Of a stretch of 18,695 nucleotides of DNA, positions 1 to 7,777 are shown one piece after another. The stretch covers positions 1 through 18,695 of the forward strand of contig JABCSP010000014.1 in NCBI GenBank assembly GCA_018238825.1, given 5' to 3'. How positions within the stretch are numbered: the stretch's first letter is position 1; every line of letters begins with the position of its first letter. A model generated the notes under the pieces. That model ran no database searches and had not been told where the DNA came from. It saw only the letters and a program-made list of their open reading frames with translations. The DNA is from Candidatus Thorarchaeota archaeon. GTDB lineage: Archaea; Asgardarchaeota; Thorarchaeia; Thorarchaeales; Thorarchaeaceae. Made by a program: the position numbers and the translations under genes.

Positions 1-241
1 GAACCTCAACCTCATTGAAATATACTGTAAGATTCTGAATTGTATCAGGTCCTGTTCCATGTAGACTGAATGTGCCACTTATGTAACTACCAAAACCCAT
101 CCCCACGTTACGATCCAAGGAGAATGACAAAGTATCCTGTCCCATGACATTCATAGGAAAAGCGGAAATAAGACCAACAGTTACAACCAGAATACAAACG
201 ATTCTCAATATTTTTCGCGGATTACGGGGATTTGACATCAT
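1..241 (-). CDS. Secreted or membrane-anchored protein, N-terminal part only
   Basis: The reading frame is open to the window edge, so the C-terminus is missing. It begins M-M-S-N-P-R-N-P-R-K, a basic stretch, followed by a hydrophobic run (roughly residues 10-32, I-L-R-I-V-C-I-L-V-V-T-V-G-L-I-S-A-F) and then a polar region starting G-Q-D-T-L-S-F. This is the shape of a signal peptide with cleavage near V-M-G-Q. The mature part seen (F-G-S-Y-I-S-G-T-F-S-L, later L-T-V-Y-F-N-E-V-E-V) is beta-rich, like an extracellular Ig-like domain. Possible ATG starts lie at 250, 241 and 238. A GAGGT ribosome binding site sits only one base before the 250 ATG but about ten bases before 241, so 241 is preferred. 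No family is recognised; secretion is inferred from the signal peptide alone. Confidence 0.6.
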   Translation of the reverse strand, partial: MMSNPRNPRKILRIVCILVVTVGLISAFPMNVMGQDTLSFSLDRNVGMGFGSYISGTFSLHGTGPDTIQNLTVYFNEVEV

Positions 242-313
242 TATCAGCATTACCTCTGGTTTTTGTTTGTTAATGCAGTGTGAGTAAAAAGATACCTAAT
301 AGTACATTGATAT

Positions 314-595
314 TCATTCTTCGACAACAGAGCGCGATATCTTGTACACAACCTGATGTTTGTAATCAGGACAGCCAGTCGTCATAAAATCACTTCCATC
401 GCCTTCCTCAGCAAAGCTTCCTCCAGAGAGCATAACCATTATCCAAGGATAGAGAACATAGAACGAACTTGGACACATCTTCCCACGATCTGCTGGATAC
501 TCGAAAGCATCTCCAATCTTCTGGCCCATTGAACATTCACCGTCATTTAGAATATCTATAACCTCAATCTTTACCTTGTACTTTGGTATTTTCAT
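314..595 (-). CDS. TIGR04076 family small protein
   Basis: A protein of about 93 residues with the pattern I recall for the TIGR04076 family: an N-terminal beta strand (K-V-K-I-E-V), then G-E-C-S-M-G-Q-K-I-G-D, a G-K-M-C-P-S-S turn, a hydrophobic P-W-I-M-V-M-L-S-G-G segment, and a C-terminal C-P-D-Y-K-H-Q-V-V-Y-K-I-S-R. Three Cys (in G-E-C, M-C-P and G-C-P-D) are kept, which could bind a metal or carry redox chemistry, but the family has no established function. The frame extends to a TTG at 601; the ATG at 595 gives the usual short N-terminus and is preferred. It has no operon partner: a T-rich stretch (CTTTTTACTC on this strand, about 280-290) after its stop may end transcription before the next gene. 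Confidence 0.7.
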   Translation of the reverse strand: MKIPKYKVKIEVIDILNDGECSMGQKIGDAFEYPADRGKMCPSSFYVLYPWIMVMLSGGSFAEEGDGSDFMTTGCPDYKHQVVYKISRSVVEE

Positions 596-699
596 CACCA
601 ATTTGCAATTGAAAGTTAGTCATCCGAGTATTAGAAAGAAATGTCTCAAGCAATACTCAGACGGGCAATACTGAAAACAGATGAGAACGAGAATTAAAC

Positions 700-1305
700 A
701 TGGCACCCAATGATATAGACAACGTTTCAATGGCTGTGTGGTGTACGTTGCTTCCCCCAGAGGAGTTGGACCAATTCTCTGAAGAGGATGACTTGCGTAG
801 TGTGAGTGCAGCCTATGAGGATTGGCTGGTGTCTATGAGAGGAAAATCTATCGTGGGTGCAGATGTTGGAGTAATGTTGGACAGAATACGTATGCTCATG
901 ATAAACATCGGAATTGCATGTGCATTGGATAGAGCACTAGCAGAGAAAGTACAATCTATTGTTGCGGATCATCTGAGAAAACGTGCTCTTAAGATTGTGA
1001 GTGAACTCCGAACAAATACGAAAGAGAAAGCTGCAGTTAAGGAAACACTTGCTCTATTCTTCAAGGATTTGAAATTCACTCGAGACATCTTCCCAGAGGA
1101 GGATGTTAAGGGCGTAATTCCAGTAAAAGTTTCTCTGAAGGGTGATTCATCCAAAGGAATTTTGGGGAGGCTTATTGGTTTGAAATCAAAGAAAGTAAAC
1201 GTGGATAAAGAGAGCACGCTACAAGCAGCACTACTAGAGAGCTCTAATGTTTTGAAGAAAATCTACTTGCGTCTGGTTAGCCCTGATCCGTGGGGAACAT
1301 ATTGA
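700..1305 (+). CDS. Hypothetical protein, mostly alpha-helical
   Basis: A 201-residue protein that I do not recognise. It has an acidic N-terminal third (E-E-L-D-Q-F-S-E-E-D-D-L), a long amphipathic helical middle (residues about 60-135, rich in Arg, Lys, Leu, Ile and Ala), and a basic linker with K-G-D-S-S-K-G-I-L-G-R-L-I-G-L-K near residues 148-163, ending W-G-T-Y. No signal peptide, membrane segment, Cys cluster or nucleotide-binding motif is visible, so it is probably cytoplasmic. The ATG at 700 is chosen because it opens the frame, but the ribosome binding site is weak and Met11 is an alternative. It stands alone on the plus strand and ends 12 bases before the phosphoesterase gene that converges on it. 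Codon use looks like that of its neighbours, so it is likely a real gene. Confidence 0.6.
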   Translation: MAPNDIDNVSMAVWCTLLPPEELDQFSEEDDLRSVSAAYEDWLVSMRGKSIVGADVGVMLDRIRMLMINIGIACALDRALAEKVQSIVADHLRKRALKIVSELRTNTKEKAAVKETLALFFKDLKFTRDIFPEEDVKGVIPVKVSLKGDSSKGILGRLIGLKSKKVNVDKESTLQAALLESSNVLKKIYLRLVSPDPWGTY

Positions 1306-1317
1306 ACAATCGAATTT

Positions 1318-1896
1318 TCAGGGCGTTCTAATGATTATATTATCCTTTTTCAGGAAATGTATCTCAGATTTCTTGACTACTCGCCAGTCAGTCTGGTGGA
1401 GTGTGACTTTCATCTCACTACTTTGAACCTCAAGTTCTATGAAACTTGCATCCGCTCGACCACCCCACCCTCCAGTTGCTCCTGATATCGTTCCAGGATT
1501 GAGAAATAGCCTATCTTTGTACAAATCAATCGCAGCTCTGTGAGTATGACCATGGACCGCAACATCCCCACCTATTTGTTGTAGAATCTCCCCCAATTGC
1601 TCGATGCTTCCCCGAGGCCGTAATTGAGTTCCGTGGAGAAGAAGGAGATTGAAATCATCAAGTTGTACTTGTTCATGAAAATTGTATGAGCTGCCGTAGT
1701 CCATATTTCCAATTACGATGAAGCTTCTCGGTAGAGGTGGCAAAGCAGCTCTCATGTCAGATTCTCGTTCAAGGTCTCCAGTGATGAGAGCTAGATCATA
1801 CACATTGTTTTTGATGTGTTGATAGAATTCTTCTGGAATTGAATCCCTACGGGATGGAATGTGTGTATCGCCAAATACCAGCACTCTGTGAGTCAT
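1318..1896 (-). CDS. YfcE/MJ0936-type metallophosphoesterase
   Basis: A 192-residue calcineurin-like phosphoesterase of the YfcE/MJ0936/VPS29 group, cytoplasmic. The binuclear-metal motifs are in order: G-D-T-H (D10, H12), T-G-D-L-E (D41), G-N-M-D (N64), L-L-L-H-G (H88) and V-H-G-H-T-H (H115, H117, H119), followed by the usual F-L-N-P-G-T. Family members hydrolyse phosphodiesters or phosphomonoesters in vitro; the natural substrate cannot be read from sequence. The usual Cys of G-N-C-D is Met here. The ATG at 1896 overlaps the TGA of the upstream MutS-like gene by one base (TGATG), so the two are almost certainly co-transcribed and translationally coupled; a GTG at 1899 is a less likely start. 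The coupling suggests that the phosphoesterase works on nucleic acid or nucleotides, but that is inference. Confidence 0.85.
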   Translation of the reverse strand: MTHRVLVFGDTHIPSRRDSIPEEFYQHIKNNVYDLALITGDLERESDMRAALPPLPRSFIVIGNMDYGSSYNFHEQVQLDDFNLLLLHGTQLRPRGSIEQLGEILQQIGGDVAVHGHTHRAAIDLYKDRLFLNPGTISGATGGWGGRADASFIELEVQSSEMKVTLHQTDWRVVKKSEIHFLKKDNIIIRTP

Positions 1897-4181
1897 CACT
1901 CTCGTATTCTATTTAGGTTCTCAAGTATCTTTTCATAGACAGCCTTTTTGGGACCTTTGGTTAGTTTTGAGAGCCTCTCAACTATCAGTTCAGGAGTGCT
2001 TCTGGCAAGCTTGCCAAAACAGGGAGTTCTATCCACAATCAGATCAAGATTCTCATCTAATCCACGAGCCTCAATTCCATCAATCCGTATAGGAACTGTT
2101 GTCACTTCTTGAATCTCCCTGGCTAGATGACTACAGATTACAGTTGATGTTCGAGGGTCGCTCTGAAGTATTTCAATTAGACCAGCGATTACATTAGCTG
2201 CGCTTCCGGGTTCGGTTATAGCTTCAATTTCATCAAAGAGCGCAAGCTTTGATTTTTCAGATACAACAATCTCTGCAAATTGTTTGAGTGTTGTTTCAAA
2301 CGCTCCTGCACTGACCATCCCTCGACTCTTATAGAAGAAGTATAGTTCCTCGAATACTGGAACATAAGCTTGCTTTGCAGGGACAGGGAAGCCAGATTGT
2401 GCCATTGTGACAACCTGAGCTAATGTCTGAATTATGGTAGTCTTACCACCACTATTAGCTCCAGAGATTAAAGCACAGTTCTCTCCATTTGTTCCTTCAG
2501 GTTGGAACGGTGTTTTTCCAATGCAGTAATCAATTGGTTGAACTTTCCCATGTTTTCCTTTCAAGAAACTCTCAGCTAGAAACATGTTGGTGGCACCCTG
2601 CACACCCAAACCGGTGTATTCCATCGATATCTTAGGTGTTGTAAGCTCGTAATCAAGAGCAAATAGACCAACTGCGAGGAATAAGTCGAATTCAAGAAGG
2701 GTCTGAACAGCTTTCATTACTTCATTTCGCAAACGATCCAGATCATTGGCTATCTTTTTGATTAAGCTGAATTGTTTGTCTGCAAAGAGGCGTCTTAGCT
2801 TATCCTCCAAGTCATTAATTTGTGTAGTAACAAGCTTGGCTGGAAGTGAAATCTCCTCGTTGATAATACCTGTTACCCAGTCTGCTTCTCGAGGAGTGAG
2901 GCCAAGCATCTGAGCAAGCTTGTCTTCAGCTTCCTGAGTTGTAGCAGTAAAGGTTTCAACAATTTCTGCAGGCAGCATATTTCGTAGTGCATTACTTTCA
3001 GCACCATCCATATCTACAGACTGAAGTATTGTGATTATTTGCTGGCCGCCAAGGGTGATATGGCTCTTAGAAATTCTTGTGGTTATTTCTTCGTTTAACC
3101 ATGATTCTGTTTCTGCGATAGCTGTTGGGAATACTTTCACTGCATTCCTGTATCTATCAATGTCAGAATCAATTCCTTGAGCTAAGTTTCCATTCTCATC
3201 CAAATTCTTCAGAATCGAACCTACTTTGCTGAGACCCTCGATATCAAGACCAGATGTGAATTCTGTCATGGAATCATTGGTTGGTAGACTACTAAATAGC
3301 TCGGCTAACTTGCATGATGCATCAATAACACGGTAGTTGCGAGCATAGAAACTTACAGTACGTTCTGGTAAAAGGTCTTCAAAGGACCAGTCCTTACCAA
3401 GCATCTCAACATTAGCTAGCATATCCATGGACTCATCAAAAGCACCAAATGGCGAAATGAAGAGCACGAGATCATAGCCTTGAGCATAATCAACTCCACT
3501 CTCACCGTCAGAGAGAACATAAACCGGGCACCACTTATCAATACCTTCAGTAATTAATTTGTCAAAGACCTTGTCGTCGTTGGTGATTATAACACGACCC
3601 TCGATTCGTCGTGGTTTAGCCCTTCTGTAGAGCCCCCGAACTTGAGTTAGTAATCTCTTCAATGTTTCTCGTTGGTCAGAATTCAACCCTTTAGCCATCA
3701 CAGCTGCATCAGCAAAATACTTCTGACGTTCAAGGATTATGTCTATCTTCTCGGGAGGTAGAGGAAAATAGAGGAATAGTTTGTCTTTTGCGTAGGTTGT
3801 ATTAGCATAACCCTGCATTATTCCTAACACACTTTCGTAGATTTTACGAATATCACTACTGCGTAGCATCATGTTAGAACTGACACCGAATTGTTGCTCG
3901 AAGGCGCCCTTTACAAGATTGACAGCTTGTCTAGAACCAATTCCAGGAACTGCAGCTACTAGGTCTACTCGTGAATCTTGTATCACCTTAAGGGCTACAA
4001 CTTCAGTACCGAAGTGATCTACCAATGCTTTCCTGACTTTTTCTCCAATACCAGGTATCTCTGAGAGACTCTCTATCGTCAAATCATTGTCCCCCGAATC
4101 TTGACTGCATCTCTTGCGAAGATTGATACTCTCCTTAAAGTCTTGACTCTCGGACTCACTGAGGTATGATGACCGCGCCAT
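1896..4181 (-). CDS. MutS-like ATPase with N-terminal helix-hairpin-helix repeats
   Basis: A 761-residue archaeal MutS-family protein. Two helix-hairpin-helix motifs lie at the N-terminus (I-P-G-I-G-E-K near 42-48, V-P-G-I-G-S-R near 78-84), a DNA-binding element seen in archaeal MutS-related proteins. A long, largely helical core/clamp region follows. The C-terminal ABC-type ATPase has Walker A G-A-N-S-G-G-K-T (574-581), Walker B L-A-L-F-D-E (646-651) and the switch His in C-S-H-L (685). It lacks the N-terminal mismatch-recognition domain of true MutS and the C-terminal Smr nuclease domain of bacterial MutS2, so canonical mismatch repair is doubtful; a role in recombination or branched-DNA handling fits better. 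The ATG at 4181 has an AGGAGC ribosome binding site, which lies in the loop of an inverted repeat. The gene is coupled to the phosphoesterase downstream. Confidence 0.88.
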   Translation of the reverse strand: MARSSYLSESESQDFKESINLRKRCSQDSGDNDLTIESLSEIPGIGEKVRKALVDHFGTEVVALKVIQDSRVDLVAAVPGIGSRQAVNLVKGAFEQQFGVSSNMMLRSSDIRKIYESVLGIMQGYANTTYAKDKLFLYFPLPPEKIDIILERQKYFADAAVMAKGLNSDQRETLKRLLTQVRGLYRRAKPRRIEGRVIITNDDKVFDKLITEGIDKWCPVYVLSDGESGVDYAQGYDLVLFISPFGAFDESMDMLANVEMLGKDWSFEDLLPERTVSFYARNYRVIDASCKLAELFSSLPTNDSMTEFTSGLDIEGLSKVGSILKNLDENGNLAQGIDSDIDRYRNAVKVFPTAIAETESWLNEEITTRISKSHITLGGQQIITILQSVDMDGAESNALRNMLPAEIVETFTATTQEAEDKLAQMLGLTPREADWVTGIINEEISLPAKLVTTQINDLEDKLRRLFADKQFSLIKKIANDLDRLRNEVMKAVQTLLEFDLFLAVGLFALDYELTTPKISMEYTGLGVQGATNMFLAESFLKGKHGKVQPIDYCIGKTPFQPEGTNGENCALISGANSGGKTTIIQTLAQVVTMAQSGFPVPAKQAYVPVFEELYFFYKSRGMVSAGAFETTLKQFAEIVVSEKSKLALFDEIEAITEPGSAANVIAGLIEILQSDPRTSTVICSHLAREIQEVTTVPIRIDGIEARGLDENLDLIVDRTPCFGKLARSTPELIVERLSKLTKGPKKAVYEKILENLNRIRE

Positions 4182-4204
4182 GATATACTGCTCCTGTATA
4201 TCAT
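4180..4204 (-). promoter_or_regulatory. Inverted repeat enclosing the mutS-like ribosome binding site
   Basis: A perfect 9-base inverted repeat (ATGATATAC at 4180-4188, GTATATCAT at 4196-4204) flanks a 7-base spacer at 4189-4195. Read on the minus strand, the spacer is AGGAGCA, the gene's ribosome binding site, and one stem arm runs into the ATG at 4181. In RNA it would form a hairpin with the binding site in the loop and the start codon at the foot of the stem. It could instead be an operator for a dimeric protein. The structure is seen; the regulatory role is inferred. Confidence 0.5.
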
Positions 4205-4233
4205 CAGATTATGTAACATCATTGAAGTACTCC

Positions 4234-4241
4234 TATAATTT
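4234..4241 (-). promoter_or_regulatory. Probable TATA box of the mutS-like gene
   Basis: On the minus strand AAATTATA sits about 55 bases before the start codon. With the usual archaeal spacing of about 25 bases to the start site, transcription would begin near 4212, giving a leader of about 30 bases that contains the inverted repeat at 4180-4204. The call rests on composition and spacing only. Confidence 0.35.
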
Positions 4242-4278
4242 TGAGATTCTTAGAAAAGTGGAAGTTTTCGGTGGACGG

Positions 4279-5154
4279 TCATTCATTAGTTGAAGGGTGT
4301 AGTTCAGTTTCGGGATCTATATGGACTGTTAACTTGATATGATCAGCATCTCTTTTCAGGTCTTCTTCAATTTGGTCAATAATATCATGAGCCATTCTAA
4401 CACTCATTGTGTCTTGAACAGTTAGATGGATTTCAGCAAGCACAACATTACCTTGTCTACGAGTCTTCAGATCATGAAATTCAATAATGCTTGATTTATG
4501 GTCCTCAAGAACAGAAAGTATTGCTTCTTCTTCTTCTACACAAGATTCATCCATTAAACGTTGTAGTGAACGTAGTATCAATCCAATGCCCATCCGTGCT
4601 ATCAAAATGGCCACAACAAATGCAAGTAAGGCATCCATAATCTGCCATCCAGTTACTTGTACAATAACAAGTCCAATCCATATACCTACTGTCGATATTA
4701 CGTCTGATAGCAGGTGTTTCGCATCACCTTCCAACGCTGCAGATCCACTCGCCTTTGCTGTTCGTGTTAACAATATGGATATCCCTGCATTAATTCCCGT
4801 AGCTAACGCAGATATTGCAATACCGAGATTTACCTCAAGAAGTTCTACTGGAACAAAAAGCCTCCCGGCTGCGGCATTAACAATGAGGATTGCAGCAGCT
4901 ATAATGAAAATCCCTTCAAAAGCACTTGATATATCCTCAACTTTTTGATGGCCATAATTGTGTGTATCATCTGCAGGTTTTTCTGAAATATAGATTGAGA
5001 GGAACATCATTCCTGATGCCAGAATATTAACAATCGATTCAAGAGCATCTGATAACAAGGCTACTGAATTTGAGATGAAAAATGCAATGAACTTGATGCT
5101 AAAGACAATCAAGCTGCCAATTATGGCAATAAGTGCAGCAGTGCTCTTTTTCAT
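4279..5154 (-). CDS. Cation diffusion facilitator (CDF) family transporter
   Basis: A 291-residue inner-membrane metal-ion/proton antiporter. About six hydrophobic segments are visible (near 5-27, 31-55, 80-97, 108-130, 150-168, 172-196), followed by a soluble domain of about 90 residues (near 205-285) with the alternating pattern of the ferredoxin-like CDF cytoplasmic domain. Metal-site elements are L-L-S-D-A-L-E-S-I-V-N in the second segment (D36, E39, N43) and H147-x3-D151 in the fifth; N-Y-G-H-Q-K-V-E-D (67-74) is the usual loop motif. The E/N pair in segment two differs from the D-x3-D or H-x3-D of characterised zinc and iron members, so the transported metal cannot be assigned. It ends after an acidic, His-poor tail. 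It is followed on the same strand by the MutS-like gene, but that gene appears to have its own promoter. Confidence 0.88.
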   Translation of the reverse strand: MKKSTAALIAIIGSLIVFSIKFIAFFISNSVALLSDALESIVNILASGMMFLSIYISEKPADDTHNYGHQKVEDISSAFEGIFIIAAAILIVNAAAGRLFVPVELLEVNLGIAISALATGINAGISILLTRTAKASGSAALEGDAKHLLSDVISTVGIWIGLVIVQVTGWQIMDALLAFVVAILIARMGIGLILRSLQRLMDESCVEEEEAILSVLEDHKSSIIEFHDLKTRRQGNVVLAEIHLTVQDTMSVRMAHDIIDQIEEDLKRDADHIKLTVHIDPETELHPSTNE

Positions 5155-5196
5155 TCTATTACATCATTCCTGAGATTATTATTCAATATCAATGTA

Positions 5197-6180
5197 TTAG
5201 TAACCACGGTGGAAATCTACGATATTGAATGGTGTTTCACCATTGATAAATCGAAGTATGTTCTCACCTGCAAACTGGAAATATTCCCGCTCTGTGTTCT
5301 CTGAATACCCTGCTCTGTGTGGTGAGGCTACTAGGTTATCAAGCTCCTGAAAAGGCACATCCGATGGTGGGTCCCCTTTTCCACGCCACTTCTTAGGATA
5401 TCTCCACCACACATCTAGTCCAGCTCCACGGATTCGATTATCCCTTAAGGCATCAAAGAGTGCTTTTTCATTTACAATAGGACCTCGTGATATATTCACA
5501 AGAATAGAGTCTGATTTCATCCATGAGATGAATTTCGCATTAACAAGTCCTTTTGAATCGGAGGTCAATGGTAATGATAAGATGATGAAGTCAGATTCTT
5601 TAACCAGTGGTTTTACTTCATCAATCTTTACGAGTTTCTCTACCAAATCTGCATGTTTAGAAATCCCACTTCGTGTTGCAGCAATGATCTTAACATCGAA
5701 GGCTCTCAGTCGTTTTGCAATCTCTGATCCGATACTCCCAAGTCCAAGTATTAGACATGTCTTGTTTCGTATCTCTATGTTCGGATTCAATCCACCAAAC
5801 GCGTATTTCCAGTCGCCCTTTCGAAGTGCTCTATCGCTTGGAATGATATTCTTTGCAACTGTAAATAGGAGTGTGATTGCATACTCAGCAACCTCTGCTG
5901 CATTGATATGAGAGTTGCAGACGATGATATCGTTTTGATTCTGCAATGCTGTAAAATCGATATTTTCTACTCCTGCTGCGAATGTCTGTATCATCTTTAA
6001 TCCAGAGCCAGTTTCTAAGAGTTCTCGTGGAACTCTATTTGATGCAAGGATATCTACATCTCGCCCCTTTTCCAGAATAGATTCCATTGTTGTATCAGAT
6101 AGAGTAACTTCTGCAGCATCTCCAAGGATATCTTGAATGATTTTAGCATACTCGTGATTTGAAGCAACCAAGACCTTCAT
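5197..6180 (-). CDS. D-isomer-specific 2-hydroxyacid dehydrogenase family protein
   Basis: A 327-residue NAD(P)-dependent dehydrogenase of the D-2-hydroxyacid family, cytoplasmic, close to the usual length. A split catalytic domain (1-100 and about 290-327) surrounds a Rossmann domain with G-L-G-S-I-G (146-151), then L-P-L-T-S-D-S-K-G (203-211), N-I-S-R-G-P-I-V (R232 is the substrate-binding Arg) and S-P-H-R-A-G-Y (H288 is the catalytic base). The Glu that normally pairs with this His, 29 residues after the Arg in 3-phosphoglycerate dehydrogenase, is replaced: the segment reads D-V-W-W-R-Y-P, with Tyr261 at that position. Substrate therefore cannot be inferred; it should not be called serA. 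A GGTG lies eight bases before the ATG at 6180. The gene is 42 bases upstream of the CDF gene on the same strand. Confidence 0.85.
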   Translation of the reverse strand: MKVLVASNHEYAKIIQDILGDAAEVTLSDTTMESILEKGRDVDILASNRVPRELLETGSGLKMIQTFAAGVENIDFTALQNQNDIIVCNSHINAAEVAEYAITLLFTVAKNIIPSDRALRKGDWKYAFGGLNPNIEIRNKTCLILGLGSIGSEIAKRLRAFDVKIIAATRSGISKHADLVEKLVKIDEVKPLVKESDFIILSLPLTSDSKGLVNAKFISWMKSDSILVNISRGPIVNEKALFDALRDNRIRGAGLDVWWRYPKKWRGKGDPPSDVPFQELDNLVASPHRAGYSENTEREYFQFAGENILRFINGETPFNIVDFHRGY

Positions 6181-6189
6181 TCAAAAGCA

Positions 6190-6230
6190 CCAGAAAAAGA
6201 AGACCCCAAGGACCGTAATGAGCCCTTGGG
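6190..6230 (-). terminator. Hairpin plus T-rich tract after proS
   Basis: On the minus strand CCCAAGG (6230-6224) and CCTTGGG (6211-6205) form a 7-base-pair stem with a 12-base loop, followed by TCTTCTTTTTCTG. It lies ten bases beyond the proS stop codon and ahead of the dehydrogenase start. Archaeal termination depends mainly on the T-rich tract, so this is a plausible proS terminator. Because it is also in the dehydrogenase's short leader, a role there is an alternative. Confidence 0.55.
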
Positions 6231-6239
6231 TATATCTCA

Positions 6240-7718
6240 TTAGTATGATCGTGCGATGTAGACGATTTCAGTGGCAACCTTTCCACAGGCTACACATACA
6301 CCGTCAGGTTTCTCTTCCACATCGATTCGTGTACCACGAACTTCACCGCCTGTCCGGTCTTTGATCTCATCAGCACAGGAGAAACCTTCCATCTCGGTGG
6401 TGCAGAATGGAGTCCTGGCTATCTTGCCTTTGTCCAAGGCATCCTCAATGGTACCATAGCTATCTGCATCAACAATGAGACCATCGAATCTTGATTCAGC
6501 TGTTTCCCTGAGATTCTTGTCAATATCTTTTCCAAGAGCTGATACTTCTTTCTTCAGGTCTTTGATGTCAATAGTTTCTCGTTCCATAGTGTCCCTGCGA
6601 AAGAGAACTGCTTTCTCACCCTTGAGATCCCTGGGACCTACCTCAACTCGGACTGGAACTCCCTTCATTTCCCAGTAGTTATACTTCCAACCAGGATTAC
6701 CATCTCTCTTGTCAATATGCACCCTGAATCCAGCCTTTCTGAGAGTTTTCTGGATGTTTTCACAGTATTCGAGGACTGCATCAGCAGAATCACCTCTGAA
6801 TATTGGAATCACTACAATCTGATAAGGTGCAATCTTGAAAGGAAGTTTGAGACCTTTATTATCACCATGAACTGCTATCATAGCGCCGAAGATTCGTGAA
6901 ATTGCAGGTCCGTAGCATGTCTGCCATGCATACACGGTCTCATTATTCTCATTCAGGTACTTCACATCAAATGCTCGGGCGAAGTTATCTCCAAGATCAT
7001 GAGTTGAAGGAAGTTGAATGACTTTGCCATCAGGCATGAGTGTGTCTGCTGCATATGTATTCAAACCCCCTGGAAACTTATCCCACTGGGTTCTACGAAA
7101 GACCATTACTGGAATGCCAAAATCTTCAGTTATGACTTCCTTTGTTGTTTCAAGGTCTTCCATTACCTGTGCTTTGACCTCATCATGGGTTGCATAGACG
7201 TTATGGCTTTCGATCCACAGGAATTCCCTTCCTCGTAAGAAGGGTCGAGTGCTCTTCACTTCAGACCTGAATACGGAACAACGCTGGTACCGTTTCAGAG
7301 GGAGGTCTCGCCAGCTCCTTACCCATAGAGAATACATTGGATAGATTGCAGTTTCACTTGTAGGCCTGAGGGCTAATCTTTCCTCAAGCTTGGTACCATC
7401 ACCAACTTCCTGAATCCAAAACACTTGGGGTACAAACCCTTCTACGTGTTGAGCCTCCTTTGTCAGATTGCTCTCAGGGATTACAGTTGGGAATAACATG
7501 GGCAAGTGATCCTTACGTTGTAGAACTTCCTCCAGAATGTCGAACATGTTATTCATGCTCATGAGACTCCATGGAGGAAATGGGGTGAATCCCTTTACGC
7601 CGTACCTAATGTCGGCAAGTTCAGCCACCCTACAAATCTCACCGTACCAATCAGGAAAATTCTTCTCCTTGTCAATGTCAAAGATGGTACTTTTTGGTCC
7701 TTTTTTGTCACTGCTCAT
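6240..7718 (-). CDS. proS: Prolyl-tRNA synthetase, archaeal/eukaryotic type
   Basis: A 492-residue class II synthetase that joins proline to tRNA-Pro in the cytoplasm. The catalytic core has R-P-T-S-E-T (118-123), the motif 2 region V-F-R-S-E (149-153) with L-R-G-R-E-F (161-166), T-H-D-L-G-D (239-244), and motif 3 in G-P-A-I-S-R-I-F-G-A (270-279). The anticodon-binding domain starts near 297 (A-P-Y-Q-I-V-V-I-P-I). The C-terminal extension has four Cys (439, 448, 475, 478) suited to zinc and ends in Tyr, the hallmark of this ProRS form; the bacterial editing insertion is absent. The ATG at 7718 has GAGG nine bases upstream. It appears to have its own promoter and a leader of about 100 bases, and ends at a hairpin terminator. 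Confidence 0.97.
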   Translation of the reverse strand: MSSDKKGPKSTIFDIDKEKNFPDWYGEICRVAELADIRYGVKGFTPFPPWSLMSMNNMFDILEEVLQRKDHLPMLFPTVIPESNLTKEAQHVEGFVPQVFWIQEVGDGTKLEERLALRPTSETAIYPMYSLWVRSWRDLPLKRYQRCSVFRSEVKSTRPFLRGREFLWIESHNVYATHDEVKAQVMEDLETTKEVITEDFGIPVMVFRRTQWDKFPGGLNTYAADTLMPDGKVIQLPSTHDLGDNFARAFDVKYLNENNETVYAWQTCYGPAISRIFGAMIAVHGDNKGLKLPFKIAPYQIVVIPIFRGDSADAVLEYCENIQKTLRKAGFRVHIDKRDGNPGWKYNYWEMKGVPVRVEVGPRDLKGEKAVLFRRDTMERETIDIKDLKKEVSALGKDIDKNLRETAESRFDGLIVDADSYGTIEDALDKGKIARTPFCTTEMEGFSCADEIKDRTGGEVRGTRIDVEEKPDGVCVACGKVATEIVYIARSY

Positions 7719-7777
7719 GATATTATCCTCTGTTCTGTTTGAAATTTATGGCATTGGCTAGGATTAGAATTAGTTGT

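Noticed and set aside
626..658. 7-base inverted repeat GAGTATT / AATACTC with a 19-base spacer
   Set aside because: It is short, AT-rich and widely spaced, so chance is likely. It has no clear position relative to a promoter or start codon.
1896..4181. Calling the MutS-like gene mutS or mutS2
   Set aside because: It lacks the MutS mismatch-recognition domain and the MutS2 Smr domain. It has N-terminal helix-hairpin-helix repeats instead.
4487..4948. 153-codon open frame antisense to the CDF transporter
   Set aside because: It is Ser/Ala/Ile/Thr-rich low-complexity sequence that mirrors the membrane segments of the transporter. It has no family likeness.
5528..5911. 127-codon open frame antisense to the dehydrogenase
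   Set aside because: It lies wholly inside a well-supported gene on the other strand and shows Ser/Phe-rich shadow composition.
5197..6180. Calling the dehydrogenase serA (3-phosphoglycerate dehydrogenase)
   Set aside because: The C-terminal regulatory domains are absent, and the catalytic Glu is replaced by Tyr, so substrate cannot be assumed.
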